From an uncultured Paraprevotella sp. (GTDB taxonomy: Bacteria > Bacteroidota > Bacteroidia > Bacteroidales > Bacteroidaceae): DNA of 64,000 nucleotides. Positions 52,182 through 60,604 of this stretch are shown here, in pieces. Under the pieces are notes generated by a model. The model saw only the letters and a program-made list of their open reading frames with translations. It ran no database searches and had not been told where the DNA came from. The stretch is taken from the NCBI GenBank assembly GCA_910586505.1, contig CAJUGV010000001.1:310001-374000 (forward strand). The letters run 5' to 3'. The first letter of the stretch is position 1; the number at the start of each line of letters is the position of its first letter. A program made the translations under genes and the position numbers.

Positions 52182-52216
52182 GAAGGAGACGATAAGAGAA
52201 GTTGGGGGCCAGACGG

Positions 52217-52624
52217 TTATTGTTCTTCTGTCGGCACGATGGCGTCCAGTTCGGGGCATGTGTTCAGCCGTCCGTTGATCAGACAGACCGTATCCACCTG
52301 GCTCTTGATGCAGCATTTCATGTCCGGCAGCCGAAAAATATCCTGATGGAACACATATTTGATCCCTTCCTTTTCCACACGCAGTTTGCTGATGAATCGG
52401 TCACCGCTTTTCAGAGGCGTTTTGAACGCCATGCTGAGTCGTGCCACTACTGCATCGATGCCCTTGGCGTGGAGGTCTGCAAAGCTGATGCCGTGCGAGA
52501 GCAGAAATTCATGGCGTGTATGTTCTGTATAATGTTGATAGTTGGCGTTGTTCACGATGCCTTGCAGGTCGCATTCATAGTCGCGCACCTTCATTTCCAG
52601 TTCAAAGATATAGTCGGTTTTCAT
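52217..52624 (-). CDS. Acyl-CoA thioesterase of the hotdog fold
   Basis: A 135-residue single hotdog-domain enzyme of the 4-hydroxybenzoyl-CoA thioesterase type. The active-site region is RDYECDLQGIVNNANYQHYTEHTR, with the Asp-x-x-Gly-x-x-Asn-Asn pattern. Such small proteins release free acids from acyl-CoA or acyl-ACP; the substrate is unknown. It begins one base after the end of the DUF2851 gene's stop and lies 35 bases before dprA, indicating one transcript. Confidence 0.88.
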   Translation of the reverse strand: MKTDYIFELEMKVRDYECDLQGIVNNANYQHYTEHTRHEFLLSHGISFADLHAKGIDAVVARLSMAFKTPLKSGDRFISKLRVEKEGIKYVFHQDIFRLPDMKCCIKSQVDTVCLINGRLNTCPELDAIVPTEEQ

Positions 52625-52625
52625 T

Positions 52626-53933
52626 TTATATAGTTGATTTTTTATGTTTCAGGAATTCATAGCCGAAGCGGCAGTGCAGACAATAGCGCCTGTCGCAGTA
52701 TTCTTTTTTCAGTTGGATAAATGCCTGCGAGTCGGAGGCGTTTTCCGCTTTGATACCGCATGCAGCCCATTGCCGGGTGATATAATTATCCTCCGCCTTT
52801 ATCGGTTCGAGCAGATGTAGTGCCCGTTCGCAGTAGCTTTCGTTGCAGTGTGCCTGTCCGTAGGCATAGAGCACGGGCACTATCGTATTGATGAGTATCA
52901 GGTTTTTGGAACCTGCGGTCAGGGCTTTGCCGTTTTTCCGGCTCGGACAGCCGAAGGTGTAATGCGACTCCCAATAAGGTGTGGCATGGGTTGACAGCAG
53001 GTTGTGCATCTCCTCCCACGTGCGGGCTTCCAGCATCCGCGAGAGTCCTGCCATGCCGTTGTAGTAAAGCTGTGCCAGTTGCGCGATGCGTACATGCGGA
53101 AAATTCTGCGGTCTCAGGCGCAGGAATTTCCATGCTTCGGCACTCATGGGCGTAAGAGAGAATTTATGTGCCAGATAGTCATACTCCCGTTTCAGACGGG
53201 GATAGTAATCGTCATCGATGGCTTCGTCCCGGTATTTGGGAGGAACGGTGTCAAAGTCAAGCAGTCCCGCTTGCCCCATGAAGACGGCTTCGATCTGGAA
53301 CAGACTGTCCCGGTGATGTGCTACAGCCTGTAGCGGGATGTGCCTGGCCCAATCCTCGAAAGCATCGCCGTTGACACCGAAACCGAAGTTCCGTGCCAGT
53401 GTGATAAAATATCCCTGCTCCCAGTCGCCGTGCAGGCTGTCTACGCGTTGTCGTACGTTTCCCGCCCGCTGTTCCAGCCGTTCGTAGAGCAGGGCGTTCA
53501 GCCATCCGTGCACCGTGAAAGAGTCGATGTGCGGGATGATGCCGTGACAACGAGGGTAGTCCGTAGTGCGGCATAGTTCTTTGTAATTGTCTCTTAGATA
53601 ATCCGGAACTGCCAGTTCTGTCTGAGGCAGTTCTTTTCCGTCTTGCGTGACGACGGACCGGTCTGCTCTCTCCGTCACGTGCAGTACCACATTGTTGTAG
53701 TGCGCGTCCTTATGGTGTCCGTGAGCATACCAGTCGGCAGAACGCTGATGAATCTCGATATTTCCCACCCATATCGTACCATCCAGTTTCACTTTAGCAT
53801 TGAAGAAGTCTGGGCCCGCATGGCGGTTTAATGTGCCTGGGTCGATAATCTCTACAGGATGTCCGTCCGTCGTTAACAGGGGTTTAAGCGGAAACAATCT
53901 GTATTTCCACATGTAGTGAAGCAGTTTTTCCAT
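52626..53933 (-). CDS. DUF2851 family protein
   Basis: A 435-residue soluble protein, a Bacteroidetes family of unknown function. The conserved N-terminal part reads MEKLLHYMWKYRLFPL, then IIDPGTLNRHAGPDFFNAKVKLDGTIWVGNIEIHQRSADW, in which RHAGPDFFNAK and the GNIEIH strand recall PD-(D/E)xK nuclease-like cores, but I would not assign activity on that. The C-terminal part has the Cys-rich CDRRYCLHCRFGYEFLK, perhaps a metal site. Start at 53933 chosen by similarity. Divergent from dapB with 103 bases between. Confidence 0.85.
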   Translation of the reverse strand: MEKLLHYMWKYRLFPLKPLLTTDGHPVEIIDPGTLNRHAGPDFFNAKVKLDGTIWVGNIEIHQRSADWYAHGHHKDAHYNNVVLHVTERADRSVVTQDGKELPQTELAVPDYLRDNYKELCRTTDYPRCHGIIPHIDSFTVHGWLNALLYERLEQRAGNVRQRVDSLHGDWEQGYFITLARNFGFGVNGDAFEDWARHIPLQAVAHHRDSLFQIEAVFMGQAGLLDFDTVPPKYRDEAIDDDYYPRLKREYDYLAHKFSLTPMSAEAWKFLRLRPQNFPHVRIAQLAQLYYNGMAGLSRMLEARTWEEMHNLLSTHATPYWESHYTFGCPSRKNGKALTAGSKNLILINTIVPVLYAYGQAHCNESYCERALHLLEPIKAEDNYITRQWAACGIKAENASDSQAFIQLKKEYCDRRYCLHCRFGYEFLKHKKSTI

Positions 53934-53966
53934 GGTACGTGCGGATGAAAGGTTTATTTTTACTAA

Positions 53967-53974
53967 CAAAAGTA
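53967..53974 (-). promoter_or_regulatory. Putative -7 element of the DUF2851-thioesterase-dprA run
   Basis: The minus strand reads TACTTTTG, 34 bases ahead of the DUF2851 ATG. It lies 21 bases from the oppositely oriented element of dapB, so the two promoters overlap. Confidence 0.4.
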
Positions 53975-53995
53975 ATGAAATTCAGGCCAAATCCC

Positions 53996-54003
53996 TATCT
54001 TTG
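53996..54003 (+). promoter_or_regulatory. Putative -7 element of dapB
   Basis: TATCTTTG matches TAnnTTTG, 33 bases before the dapB ATG. No -33 TTTG is evident. It would serve dapB, lepB, the degenerate signal peptidase and WbqC. Confidence 0.45.
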
Positions 54004-54036
54004 CCGTAGAAAATATCTGAAAAAATCAATAAAAAC

Positions 54037-54792
54037 ATGAGAATAGCATTAATCGGCCACGGCAAGATGGGCCGTATGATAGAGACGATAGTCCGGGAGC
54101 GGGGCCATGAGATAGTGAGCATTATCGACGTGGACAATGCGGACGATATCGAGAGCTCGGCTTTTCGCCACGCAGATGTGGCCATAGAGTTCACCACTCC
54201 GCAGACCGCTTACGAGAATTGCCGGCGTGCCATGGCAGCCGGTGTGAAGGTGGTGTCCGGTTCTACGGGTTGGATGGAGGCGCATGCCGGAGAGATGGAG
54301 CGTCTGTGCCGCGAAGAGGGAAAGACGCTTTTCTGGAGCAGTAACTTCAGTCTGGGCGTGGCGTTGTTCCGGGCGGTGAACCGTTATGCGGCCCGCCTGA
54401 TGGAGCGTTTCCCCGATTACGATGTCCGTATGGAAGAGGTGCACCACATACACAAACTGGACGCTCCGAGCGGCACGGCTATCACCCTGGCCGAAGACAT
54501 TACTTCCTGTCTCTCGCGCAAGGACGGATGGGCCAAGGGTACGTTTACCGCACCGGACGGCACTGTGACGCCGGCGGAAGCCGACAGTTCCGACGCTCTG
54601 CGTATCGACAGCATACGCCGGGGTGAAGTGGCGGGCATTCATTCCGTCGTTTATGAGAGTCAGGCAGACAGCATCACGCTGACGCATGACGCACATAGCC
54701 GTCAGGGATTTGCCTTGGGAGCCGTATTGGCGGCCGAATATACGGCTACGCACGAAGGGTTGCTCACTATGGATGATTTGTTCAATTTCTAA
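54037..54792 (+). CDS. dapB: 4-hydroxy-tetrahydrodipicolinate reductase
   Basis: Second committed step of the diaminopimelate/lysine pathway, supplying peptidoglycan and lysine. 251 residues. NAD(P)H-binding GHGKMGRMIE is at the N terminus; the substrate and catalytic segment is EEVHHIHKLDAPSGTAITLA with the His-His pair and Lys. GSTGW and FALGAVLAAEY are also family-typical. First gene of a plus-strand run; lepB begins six bases after its stop. Cotranscription with signal peptidase rather than other dap genes is a Bacteroidetes habit. Confidence 0.96.
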   Translation: MRIALIGHGKMGRMIETIVRERGHEIVSIIDVDNADDIESSAFRHADVAIEFTTPQTAYENCRRAMAAGVKVVSGSTGWMEAHAGEMERLCREEGKTLFWSSNFSLGVALFRAVNRYAARLMERFPDYDVRMEEVHHIHKLDAPSGTAITLAEDITSCLSRKDGWAKGTFTAPDGTVTPAEADSSDALRIDSIRRGEVAGIHSVVYESQADSITLTHDAHSRQGFALGAVLAAEYTATHEGLLTMDDLFNF

Positions 54793-54798
54793 CCCCTG

Positions 54799-56259
54799 AT
54801 GCACAGAGATATGAAAAGACGCAGAGAGAAGCCTACGCGGGCAGGATGGATAAAGGCAGTAGTGGCGGCGGTGGCTTACATCGCTTTCATCGTATGGACT
54901 AAAAGCTGGTGGGGGCTGCTGGCACTTCCTTTCATCATTGATGCTTATGCCACGCATCTGATTCCTTGGACGTGGTGGAAAGAGGCGGAGAATCCGCTCA
55001 CCCGTGTGTTGATGAGTTGGGTCGATGCCATTGTGTTTGCTTTGGTGGCGGTATATTTCGTCAACATCTATTTCTTTCAGAACTATACGATTCCCTCGTC
55101 ATCGCTTGAAAAGTCGCTTTTGGTGGGCGACTACCTGTTTGTAAGCAAGATGAGCTACGGCCCGCGCAAGCCGATGACACCGCTTTCGATGCCTTTGACG
55201 CAGCATACGATGCCTGTAGTGGGAGGCCGTTCTTATCTGGAGCGTCCGCAGTGGAAGTATGAGCGTGTGGGCGGAGGGCGTGTGAAGCTGAACGATATTG
55301 TGGTGTTCAATTATCCTTCGGGAGACACGGTGACGGTCAATCCGGAGTATCAGAATATGGATTTTTATGCCATTGCCTACGGTATCGGTGAGCAGCATTA
55401 TCTGCAGGAATATGGTGCCATGCCGGCTCCCGGAGAGCTGACGCAACAGCAGGAACGTGATTTCTTTGCCGCCATTTATGCCATGGGGCGTCGCTATATC
55501 GATGCTCATCCCGAAGTGTTCGGCGGCGTGATGTGGCGACCGGTAGACCGGAGGGAAAACTATGTGAAACGTTGTGTGGGCCTGCCCGGGCAGACGCTTG
55601 AGATCCGCGGGGGTACGGTATGGCTCGATGGCCGGCCGAATCCTGATCCGGCGAATGCGCAACGTGATTACTGTGTGAACTTGAAGCAGCCCTTGCCTGA
55701 AGAGTTGGTGCGCGAGTTGGGTATCAGCGGCGAAGACCTCTCTTCTCTGGAACAGTCAGGTGTAATGCCGCTTACGGAGAAAGCTTTTCGCCGCCTGAAG
55801 GAGTGCACTGACCTGGTGGCCTCCATCGTGCCCGACAGTGCGGGAAGCGTGCCGGGCGGGCTTTATCCGCTTAATGTGATGACGGGCTGGACAAGAGACG
55901 ATTATGGGCCTGTGTGGATTCCGGCCAAAGGTAAGTCCATTCGTCTGACAATGGATAATATCGCTCTTTACGAGCGGCCCATTGGGGTGTATGAAGGCAA
56001 CAGGCTGGAGGTGCGCGACGGAAAGATTTTCATTAACGGGCATGAAGCCGACAGCTATACCTTTAAGATGGATTATTACTGGATGCAGGGTGACAACCGC
56101 CACAATTCTGCCGATTCGCGCTACTGGGGCTTTGTACCCGAGGACCATATTGTGGGCAAACCCATTGTGATATGGTTGTCTTTGGACAAAGACCGGGGAT
56201 GGTTTGACGGACATGTGCGCTGGAACCGCCTGTTCCGCCTGGTGGACAATATCAAATAA
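54799..56259 (+). CDS. lepB: Signal peptidase I
   Basis: Cleaves signal peptides of exported proteins. 486 residues, much longer than Gram-positive forms, with an inserted region between the catalytic boxes (about 160-235). Membrane helices at roughly 20-56 and 73-92. The Ser-Lys dyad is intact: S102 in TIPSSSLEKSLLVGD and K257 in ENYVKRCVGLPGQTLEIRGG. Box E is WMQGDNRHNSADSRYWGFVP. It follows dapB by six bases and precedes a paralogue by 26 bases. Confidence 0.95.
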   Translation: MHRDMKRRREKPTRAGWIKAVVAAVAYIAFIVWTKSWWGLLALPFIIDAYATHLIPWTWWKEAENPLTRVLMSWVDAIVFALVAVYFVNIYFFQNYTIPSSSLEKSLLVGDYLFVSKMSYGPRKPMTPLSMPLTQHTMPVVGGRSYLERPQWKYERVGGGRVKLNDIVVFNYPSGDTVTVNPEYQNMDFYAIAYGIGEQHYLQEYGAMPAPGELTQQQERDFFAAIYAMGRRYIDAHPEVFGGVMWRPVDRRENYVKRCVGLPGQTLEIRGGTVWLDGRPNPDPANAQRDYCVNLKQPLPEELVRELGISGEDLSSLEQSGVMPLTEKAFRRLKECTDLVASIVPDSAGSVPGGLYPLNVMTGWTRDDYGPVWIPAKGKSIRLTMDNIALYERPIGVYEGNRLEVRDGKIFINGHEADSYTFKMDYYWMQGDNRHNSADSRYWGFVPEDHIVGKPIVIWLSLDKDRGWFDGHVRWNRLFRLVDNIK

Positions 56260-56285
56260 CGTAAACCTGCATAAAGACTGATGCG

Positions 56286-57041
56286 ATGACTTGGAAAAAG
56301 ACGGTGCGACTGACGGTTCTTTTGGCTACGGCTTGTGCGGTGGCTGCCGCCGTGCGTCTTTTTCTGGTGACGGTCATCTGTATTCCTTCCGATGGCGGAC
56401 GTCCCGTGTTCGAGGCGGGCGACCGCGTGACGGTGTGCCGCATGGCCTATGGCGTACGGCTTTGGCCGATGAGCCGCTGGGGCGGGCGCCGTGTGGGAGA
56501 AAAGCGTGTGGCGCGAGGCGAATGGGTGGCTTTCAACGATCCCTCCGATGGAACCGGAGGGGCGCTCCCGCCCGACAGGCGTGAGATGTTCATCGGATGT
56601 TGCCTTGCCGCGCCGGGCGACAGTTTGTGGACGGATTCTTTGGGTACGGTCTATCTCAGCCGTCCTGCCGGTCGGCGGTGCCGCGTGGCCGAACTGCCGC
56701 GGAAAGATGCCTGGGTGGCCGTGACGCCCGACAACATGCACTGGTATGGCCGGATGCTCCGCTTGCACGAGGGATTGGATGCCGAAGTGGTTGCCGGACG
56801 GCTCCGTGTGGACGGCAAGCCGGTGAAAAGTTGCCGTTTCCGTCACGACTATTATTGGATGGGGGCTGTCGAGGGGCAGAGCCTGGAAGGGTCCGGCTCG
56901 TTCGGTTTCGTCCCCGACGATTATGTCATCGGCCGTCTTACGCATATCGTATATTCTCTTGACGCATCCTTACCTTGGTATGCGCGGTTGCGCGCCGGCC
57001 GCCTGTGGAAGAGGGTGGAGACCGTGAACCTGAAACCTTGA
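56286..57041 (+). CDS. Signal peptidase I-like paralogue lacking the Ser-Lys dyad
   Basis: A 251-residue S26-fold protein, one membrane helix at about 8-32. Aligned with the preceding lepB, the catalytic Ser box IPSSSL becomes IPSDGG (G37 where S is expected), and the Lys box ENYVKRCVGLPG becomes EMFIGCCLAAPG (G104 in place of Lys). Box E, GDNRxNSxDSR, is also lost (EGQSLEGSGSFGFVP keeps only GFVP). The fold is preserved and the frame is intact, so it is probably a non-catalytic relative with a binding or regulatory role. It lies between lepB and WbqC in one operon. Confidence 0.8.
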   Translation: MTWKKTVRLTVLLATACAVAAAVRLFLVTVICIPSDGGRPVFEAGDRVTVCRMAYGVRLWPMSRWGGRRVGEKRVARGEWVAFNDPSDGTGGALPPDRREMFIGCCLAAPGDSLWTDSLGTVYLSRPAGRRCRVAELPRKDAWVAVTPDNMHWYGRMLRLHEGLDAEVVAGRLRVDGKPVKSCRFRHDYYWMGAVEGQSLEGSGSFGFVPDDYVIGRLTHIVYSLDASLPWYARLRAGRLWKRVETVNLKP

Positions 57042-57045
57042 AACG

Positions 57046-57708
57046 ATGAACCGAGCCTGTCTGCTTTCTACGGCCTATCTGGCCCCCGTGCAGTATTATG
57101 CCAAACTGTTTTCATATACGGAAAGTTATGTGGAGATGCATGAGCATTATGTGAAACAGACTTACCGTAACCGTTGTCTGATTGCTTCTCCTTCGGGAGT
57201 ACAGCCGCTTACCGTACCGGTGGTGAAGCCGTCGGCCGACAAGTGTCCCGTGAAGGACATCCGTATTTCCGACCACGGAGACTGGCGTCGCCTGCATTGG
57301 AACGCGCTGGATGCGGCATACCGCAACAGTCCTTTCTTTGAATATTATGCCGACGACTTTCTGCCTTTCTATACCCGTCGGTGGGATTTTCTCGTCGATT
57401 TTAACGAAGCCATCCGCATGAAGGTGTGCGAACTTATGGATCTGCACCCGAAAGTGTCGCAAACGGCCTCCTACGGCCTCACGGAAGGATGTGGCGGCGC
57501 TCCCGCTGTCGCGTCCGACGATTTCCGCACGCTGATCAGTCCGAAAGTGCCTGTGGAGACCGATGCGGCGTTCGTGCCTTGCCACTATTATCAGGTGTTC
57601 GGTCAGCGTCACGGTTTCCTGCCTAATCTGAGCATAGCCGATCTGCTGTTCAATATGGGGCCGGAAGCGTTGCTCGTGCTGCGCGAAAGTGTCCGGAAAA
57701 CGGAATAA
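57046..57708 (+). CDS. WbqC-like family protein
   Basis: A 220-residue protein of the WbqC family (DUF/PF08889-type), encoded in many O-antigen loci and next to signal peptidase genes in Bacteroidetes. The start ACLLSTAYLAPVQYYAKLFS and the segments EHYVKQTYRNRCLIASPSG and HWNALDAAYRNSPFFEYYADDF are characteristic. The biochemical role is unknown. It starts four bases after the degenerate signal peptidase stop, so it is the fourth gene of the dapB run. A strong bidirectional terminator follows. Confidence 0.85.
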   Translation: MNRACLLSTAYLAPVQYYAKLFSYTESYVEMHEHYVKQTYRNRCLIASPSGVQPLTVPVVKPSADKCPVKDIRISDHGDWRRLHWNALDAAYRNSPFFEYYADDFLPFYTRRWDFLVDFNEAIRMKVCELMDLHPKVSQTASYGLTEGCGGAPAVASDDFRTLISPKVPVETDAAFVPCHYYQVFGQRHGFLPNLSIADLLFNMGPEALLVLRESVRKTE

Positions 57709-57810
57709 TGCCGCTATTTTCCTTTTTCTTGTAAGTTGTTGATACAGAATGCTCCGGAGTAGATGAAAAAATAGTGCGCTTGATTTTTTATTTTTCTCCT
57801 CATGAAATAA

Positions 57811-57854
57811 AAAAACGGTGGGCAAGACTTTTGGCTGTCTTGCCCACCGTTTTT
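57811..57854. terminator. Strong bidirectional terminator
   Basis: AAAAACGGTGGGCAAGAC (57811-57828) is perfectly complementary to 57837-57854, an 18-pair stem with A5 and T5 outer ends that can work on both strands. It separates the WbqC gene (plus) from the SusC/SusD operon's last gene (minus). Confidence 0.85.
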
Positions 57855-57882
57855 CTTTGTCCTGAAAAAGGACGTATGCGGT

Positions 57883-58779
57883 TTATCGCAGTACCATTTT
57901 CCGTACGGCGTCTCCGGCCTTCACCACATAGATACCTTTAGGCATGGAAGAAAGGTCCATGCGGTCGGTGTGTGCGGTGTTCATCAGTACACCGTTGGCG
58001 TTGTATATCTTGATGTCGGCGGGTTCGGTTAGCACCACGCGGCTACCCTCGAAGAAGATGCGGCTTTTCGGAGCCACGGTCTCACGGATGTCCACCGTGC
58101 TGTTCGTGGGAGTGGTCACGCGGATGCCGTGGATGTAGATCGGCTCTTTGGTGAGCGATTGGAAATAGGCATACACGGGCTTGTCGCTTTGGAGAGTGTA
58201 GGCGCCTTCATTGCCGTTGTCGAGAGTCTCTATCTCCGTCCAGTTATAGATACCGCCGCGGAAGAGGGGCTTGAACACCGTGGTGAATTTGGCGCTGATC
58301 ACGTCGTAGTTGGTAAACACGGTGTTGATATCCTTCGAGGCCATCATGCGCACGTATGTGCTGCCTTCGCGCGAGAGGCAGATGCCGTAGGTGGAGCAGG
58401 ACGGCATGAGCACTACGAAGCCGCCGCCGTTGGCTGTCATGTTGGCTGAGGCTGCCGCTGTGACGATGGCGCCGGTGCGGCTTCCTTCTGTACCGATTTC
58501 CTTATCCGTACCCGCCCCTTGCCATAATGCGTCGGCGAATGTGGCGGGATAGTCCGGAGCGATGTCGGCCGGCACCATCTGGATGGGCTTGCCGTTAGGG
58601 TCGATTTTGTTGTCGGCCTCGTTGCAGAGTCCCACATACTTGTCTATCTTCTCTTGCGTGTCGAACCAGAGCCAGCCGTCGGCGTCCACGTCGTGGAAGA
58701 GGTTGAATTCCTGTGCCCGGAGGCCTGAGGTGCAGGCCAGCGCAAGGCAGAATGCGGTAAAAGTCTTCTTCATTTTCAT
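57883..58779 (-). CDS. Secreted protein of unknown function with sorting-tail-like C terminus
   Basis: A 298-residue exported protein (signal peptide to about residue 22, LRAQ). The central part has beta-rich segments such as GGGFVVLMPSCSTYGICLSREGSTYVRMM, without a family I recognise. The last 70 residues (TVAPKSRIFFEGSRVVL to KGIYVVKAGDAVRKMVLR) follow the pattern of a type IX C-terminal domain: PADIKIYNANGVLM, then LPKGIYVVK-like PKGIYVVKAG. Two starts six bases apart (58779, 58773) are possible. It ends the operon after SusD (39 bases), so it probably contributes to ligand binding at the surface. Confidence 0.7.
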   Translation of the reverse strand: MKMKKTFTAFCLALACTSGLRAQEFNLFHDVDADGWLWFDTQEKIDKYVGLCNEADNKIDPNGKPIQMVPADIAPDYPATFADALWQGAGTDKEIGTEGSRTGAIVTAAASANMTANGGGFVVLMPSCSTYGICLSREGSTYVRMMASKDINTVFTNYDVISAKFTTVFKPLFRGGIYNWTEIETLDNGNEGAYTLQSDKPVYAYFQSLTKEPIYIHGIRVTTPTNSTVDIRETVAPKSRIFFEGSRVVLTEPADIKIYNANGVLMNTAHTDRMDLSSMPKGIYVVKAGDAVRKMVLR

Positions 58780-58818
58780 TGTTTTTTATTGAGTTAAACG
58801 TAATATGTTACTTCGGTT

Positions 58819-60579
58819 TTATACTTCTATCCAGTCTGGGTTCTGTGCGACATCGTGGAAGCGGATTTCGTCCCATGGAACGGGCAGGTAGTATTGCTTC
58901 CTGTCAAACACGCGGACGCGTTGCGGAAAGCGGTTCATGTTGCTGTAGGTGTAAACGGTCTGTGAGCCGCGCTGTACGATTTTCACGGCTTTGAGCGGAT
59001 TGGACGTGCCGTTGAGTTTTTCCACGGCCGTGCCCCAGCGGAAGAAATCCCAGTAGGTGGTTTCCTCGAAAGCCAGTTCCACGCGGCGTTCGTTGACCAG
59101 TTCGTCCCACGAGAGTGAGGGAAGGTCGTGCATGTGGGCGCGCCGCCGTATGTCGTTCACCAGGGCGCGGGCCTCTTCCGTCCTGTCCTGGCGGAACAGC
59201 ACTTCCGCATAGTCGAGCATCACTTCGGCATAGCGCCAGATGATGTAGTTCTGGCTGCTGGCGTACGCATCGTCGTTGTTGATCTGTTGTTTCTCGTTGA
59301 CGAACTTACCCATGTAGTAGCCCGTACGGGTCACGGCAGCCGTGGTGGAAGTACCGTAGGCCGTAAGGTCTTCGCCGGGCACGTCTGTATTGCCCTCACG
59401 TGTGTAGTGGATGTTCATCACATGGCCGTTATAGGTGGATCCGTCGTACAGTATGTTGGCATAGAAGCGGTAGTCGCGTCCCTCATAAGGATTCTGTTTG
59501 TCGTATTCGAATCCCTCTCGCATGCCGTACTCGTCCACATGGTTTTGCGTGGGGGTATAGGCGGCCGTAGTGCCCGTGAAGTGGGGGGCTGCGGCGTCGC
59601 GGTCGAGTTTGTGTCCGAATCCGGTGTCATAGTTTCCGTCGTCGGAGTGTTGCACTTCGAGAATAGACTCGCGGCTGTTCTTCGTCAGGAAGATGTTGCG
59701 GTATTCCTGTTTGATGCTTTCCTCGCCGCCGCCGGCTATCCGTATCAGCTCATAGTGTTTGAGGTTGATGATGTTTTCGTAAGCCACACGGGCGGAGTCG
59801 AGCATGCGCGCCGAGCGGTTGTCCGTGAAGCCGAGCCAGGGGCTTTTCTGCTCCTGGAACACGGGCGAGGAGGCCCATTGGTAAGTCTTGGCAATAAGCA
59901 TGAGGGCTGCGCCGCGAGTGATGCGCCCTTCGTCGGTAGGTCCGTATTCCAGCGGCAGGATGTTGGCGGCCGCACGGGCATCGTTGACGATAAAGTCCAC
60001 CATTTCATCGTAGCCGGCGCGGGGATATCTTGTATTTTCGTGGAGCGGATCGTAAGGCCGGTCTATGAGCAATACGCCGCCGAACTGTCGCCAGAGCATG
60101 AAATAGTAGTAGGCACGGAAGAAATGTGCCTCGCCTATCACGCGGTCTTTCTGGTTGCCGGCTGTAATCTCGCCCCGGTTGGCGAACAGCCGGTTGATGG
60201 ACAGGATATGGGAATAGGCATTGGACCACTGCACCTGCGCCCATCGTGTGATCTCCTGGTTGTTGCCTTTGAGCAGGTCGCCGTATCCGGCGTTGTAATA
60301 GTCGTTCTTGGAAGGAACCACCTGGTCGCCGAACCATGGCATATAGTAGCGTGAGGCGCTCTTTACCAGTGCAATGGTGGTGGGTACGTAGGTGGAGAAT
60401 CCGTGGTTCATGCCGCGGTAGAGCGGCAGCATGTACTCATCGAGCAGCATCGGGTTCCTCCAAATGTCTTTTTCCGACATCTTGTCGGCGGGAGTGTCAC
60501 GGAACATGTCGTCGCATCCTGTGCCGAGGGCAAGGACGACACTGCATATTGCGCTGAGAATATATTTCTTGAAATCCAT
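58819..60579 (-). CDS. SusD/RagB-family nutrient-binding lipoprotein
   Basis: Surface lipoprotein that forms the lid of a SusC transporter. 586 residues. Lipobox ALGTGC, Cys 22, followed by DDMFRDTP, an acidic motif for surface export. The helical TPR-like scaffold shows KDRVIGEAHFFRAYYYFMLWRQFGGVLLIDRPYD, a hallmark of SusD, and RGAALMLIAKTYQWAS. C-terminal AEVMLDYAEVLFRQDRTEEARALVNDIRRRAH is also standard. It is 25 bases after the SusC gene. The glycan cannot be inferred without a hydrolase, and none is within the window. Confidence 0.95.
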   Translation of the reverse strand: MDFKKYILSAICSVVLALGTGCDDMFRDTPADKMSEKDIWRNPMLLDEYMLPLYRGMNHGFSTYVPTTIALVKSASRYYMPWFGDQVVPSKNDYYNAGYGDLLKGNNQEITRWAQVQWSNAYSHILSINRLFANRGEITAGNQKDRVIGEAHFFRAYYYFMLWRQFGGVLLIDRPYDPLHENTRYPRAGYDEMVDFIVNDARAAANILPLEYGPTDEGRITRGAALMLIAKTYQWASSPVFQEQKSPWLGFTDNRSARMLDSARVAYENIINLKHYELIRIAGGGEESIKQEYRNIFLTKNSRESILEVQHSDDGNYDTGFGHKLDRDAAAPHFTGTTAAYTPTQNHVDEYGMREGFEYDKQNPYEGRDYRFYANILYDGSTYNGHVMNIHYTREGNTDVPGEDLTAYGTSTTAAVTRTGYYMGKFVNEKQQINNDDAYASSQNYIIWRYAEVMLDYAEVLFRQDRTEEARALVNDIRRRAHMHDLPSLSWDELVNERRVELAFEETTYWDFFRWGTAVEKLNGTSNPLKAVKIVQRGSQTVYTYSNMNRFPQRVRVFDRKQYYLPVPWDEIRFHDVAQNPDWIEV

Positions 60580-60604
60580 AACGTTTCGTTTTAAGATGTT
60601 TGTG

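Noticed and set aside
59128..60354. A 408-codon open frame antisense to the SusD gene
   Set aside because: The SusD frame carries signal, lipobox and hallmark motifs. The antisense product is Val/Gly-rich and shows no domain. The similar frames opposite leuS (14656-15687) and SusC (62660-63661) were rejected for the same reason.
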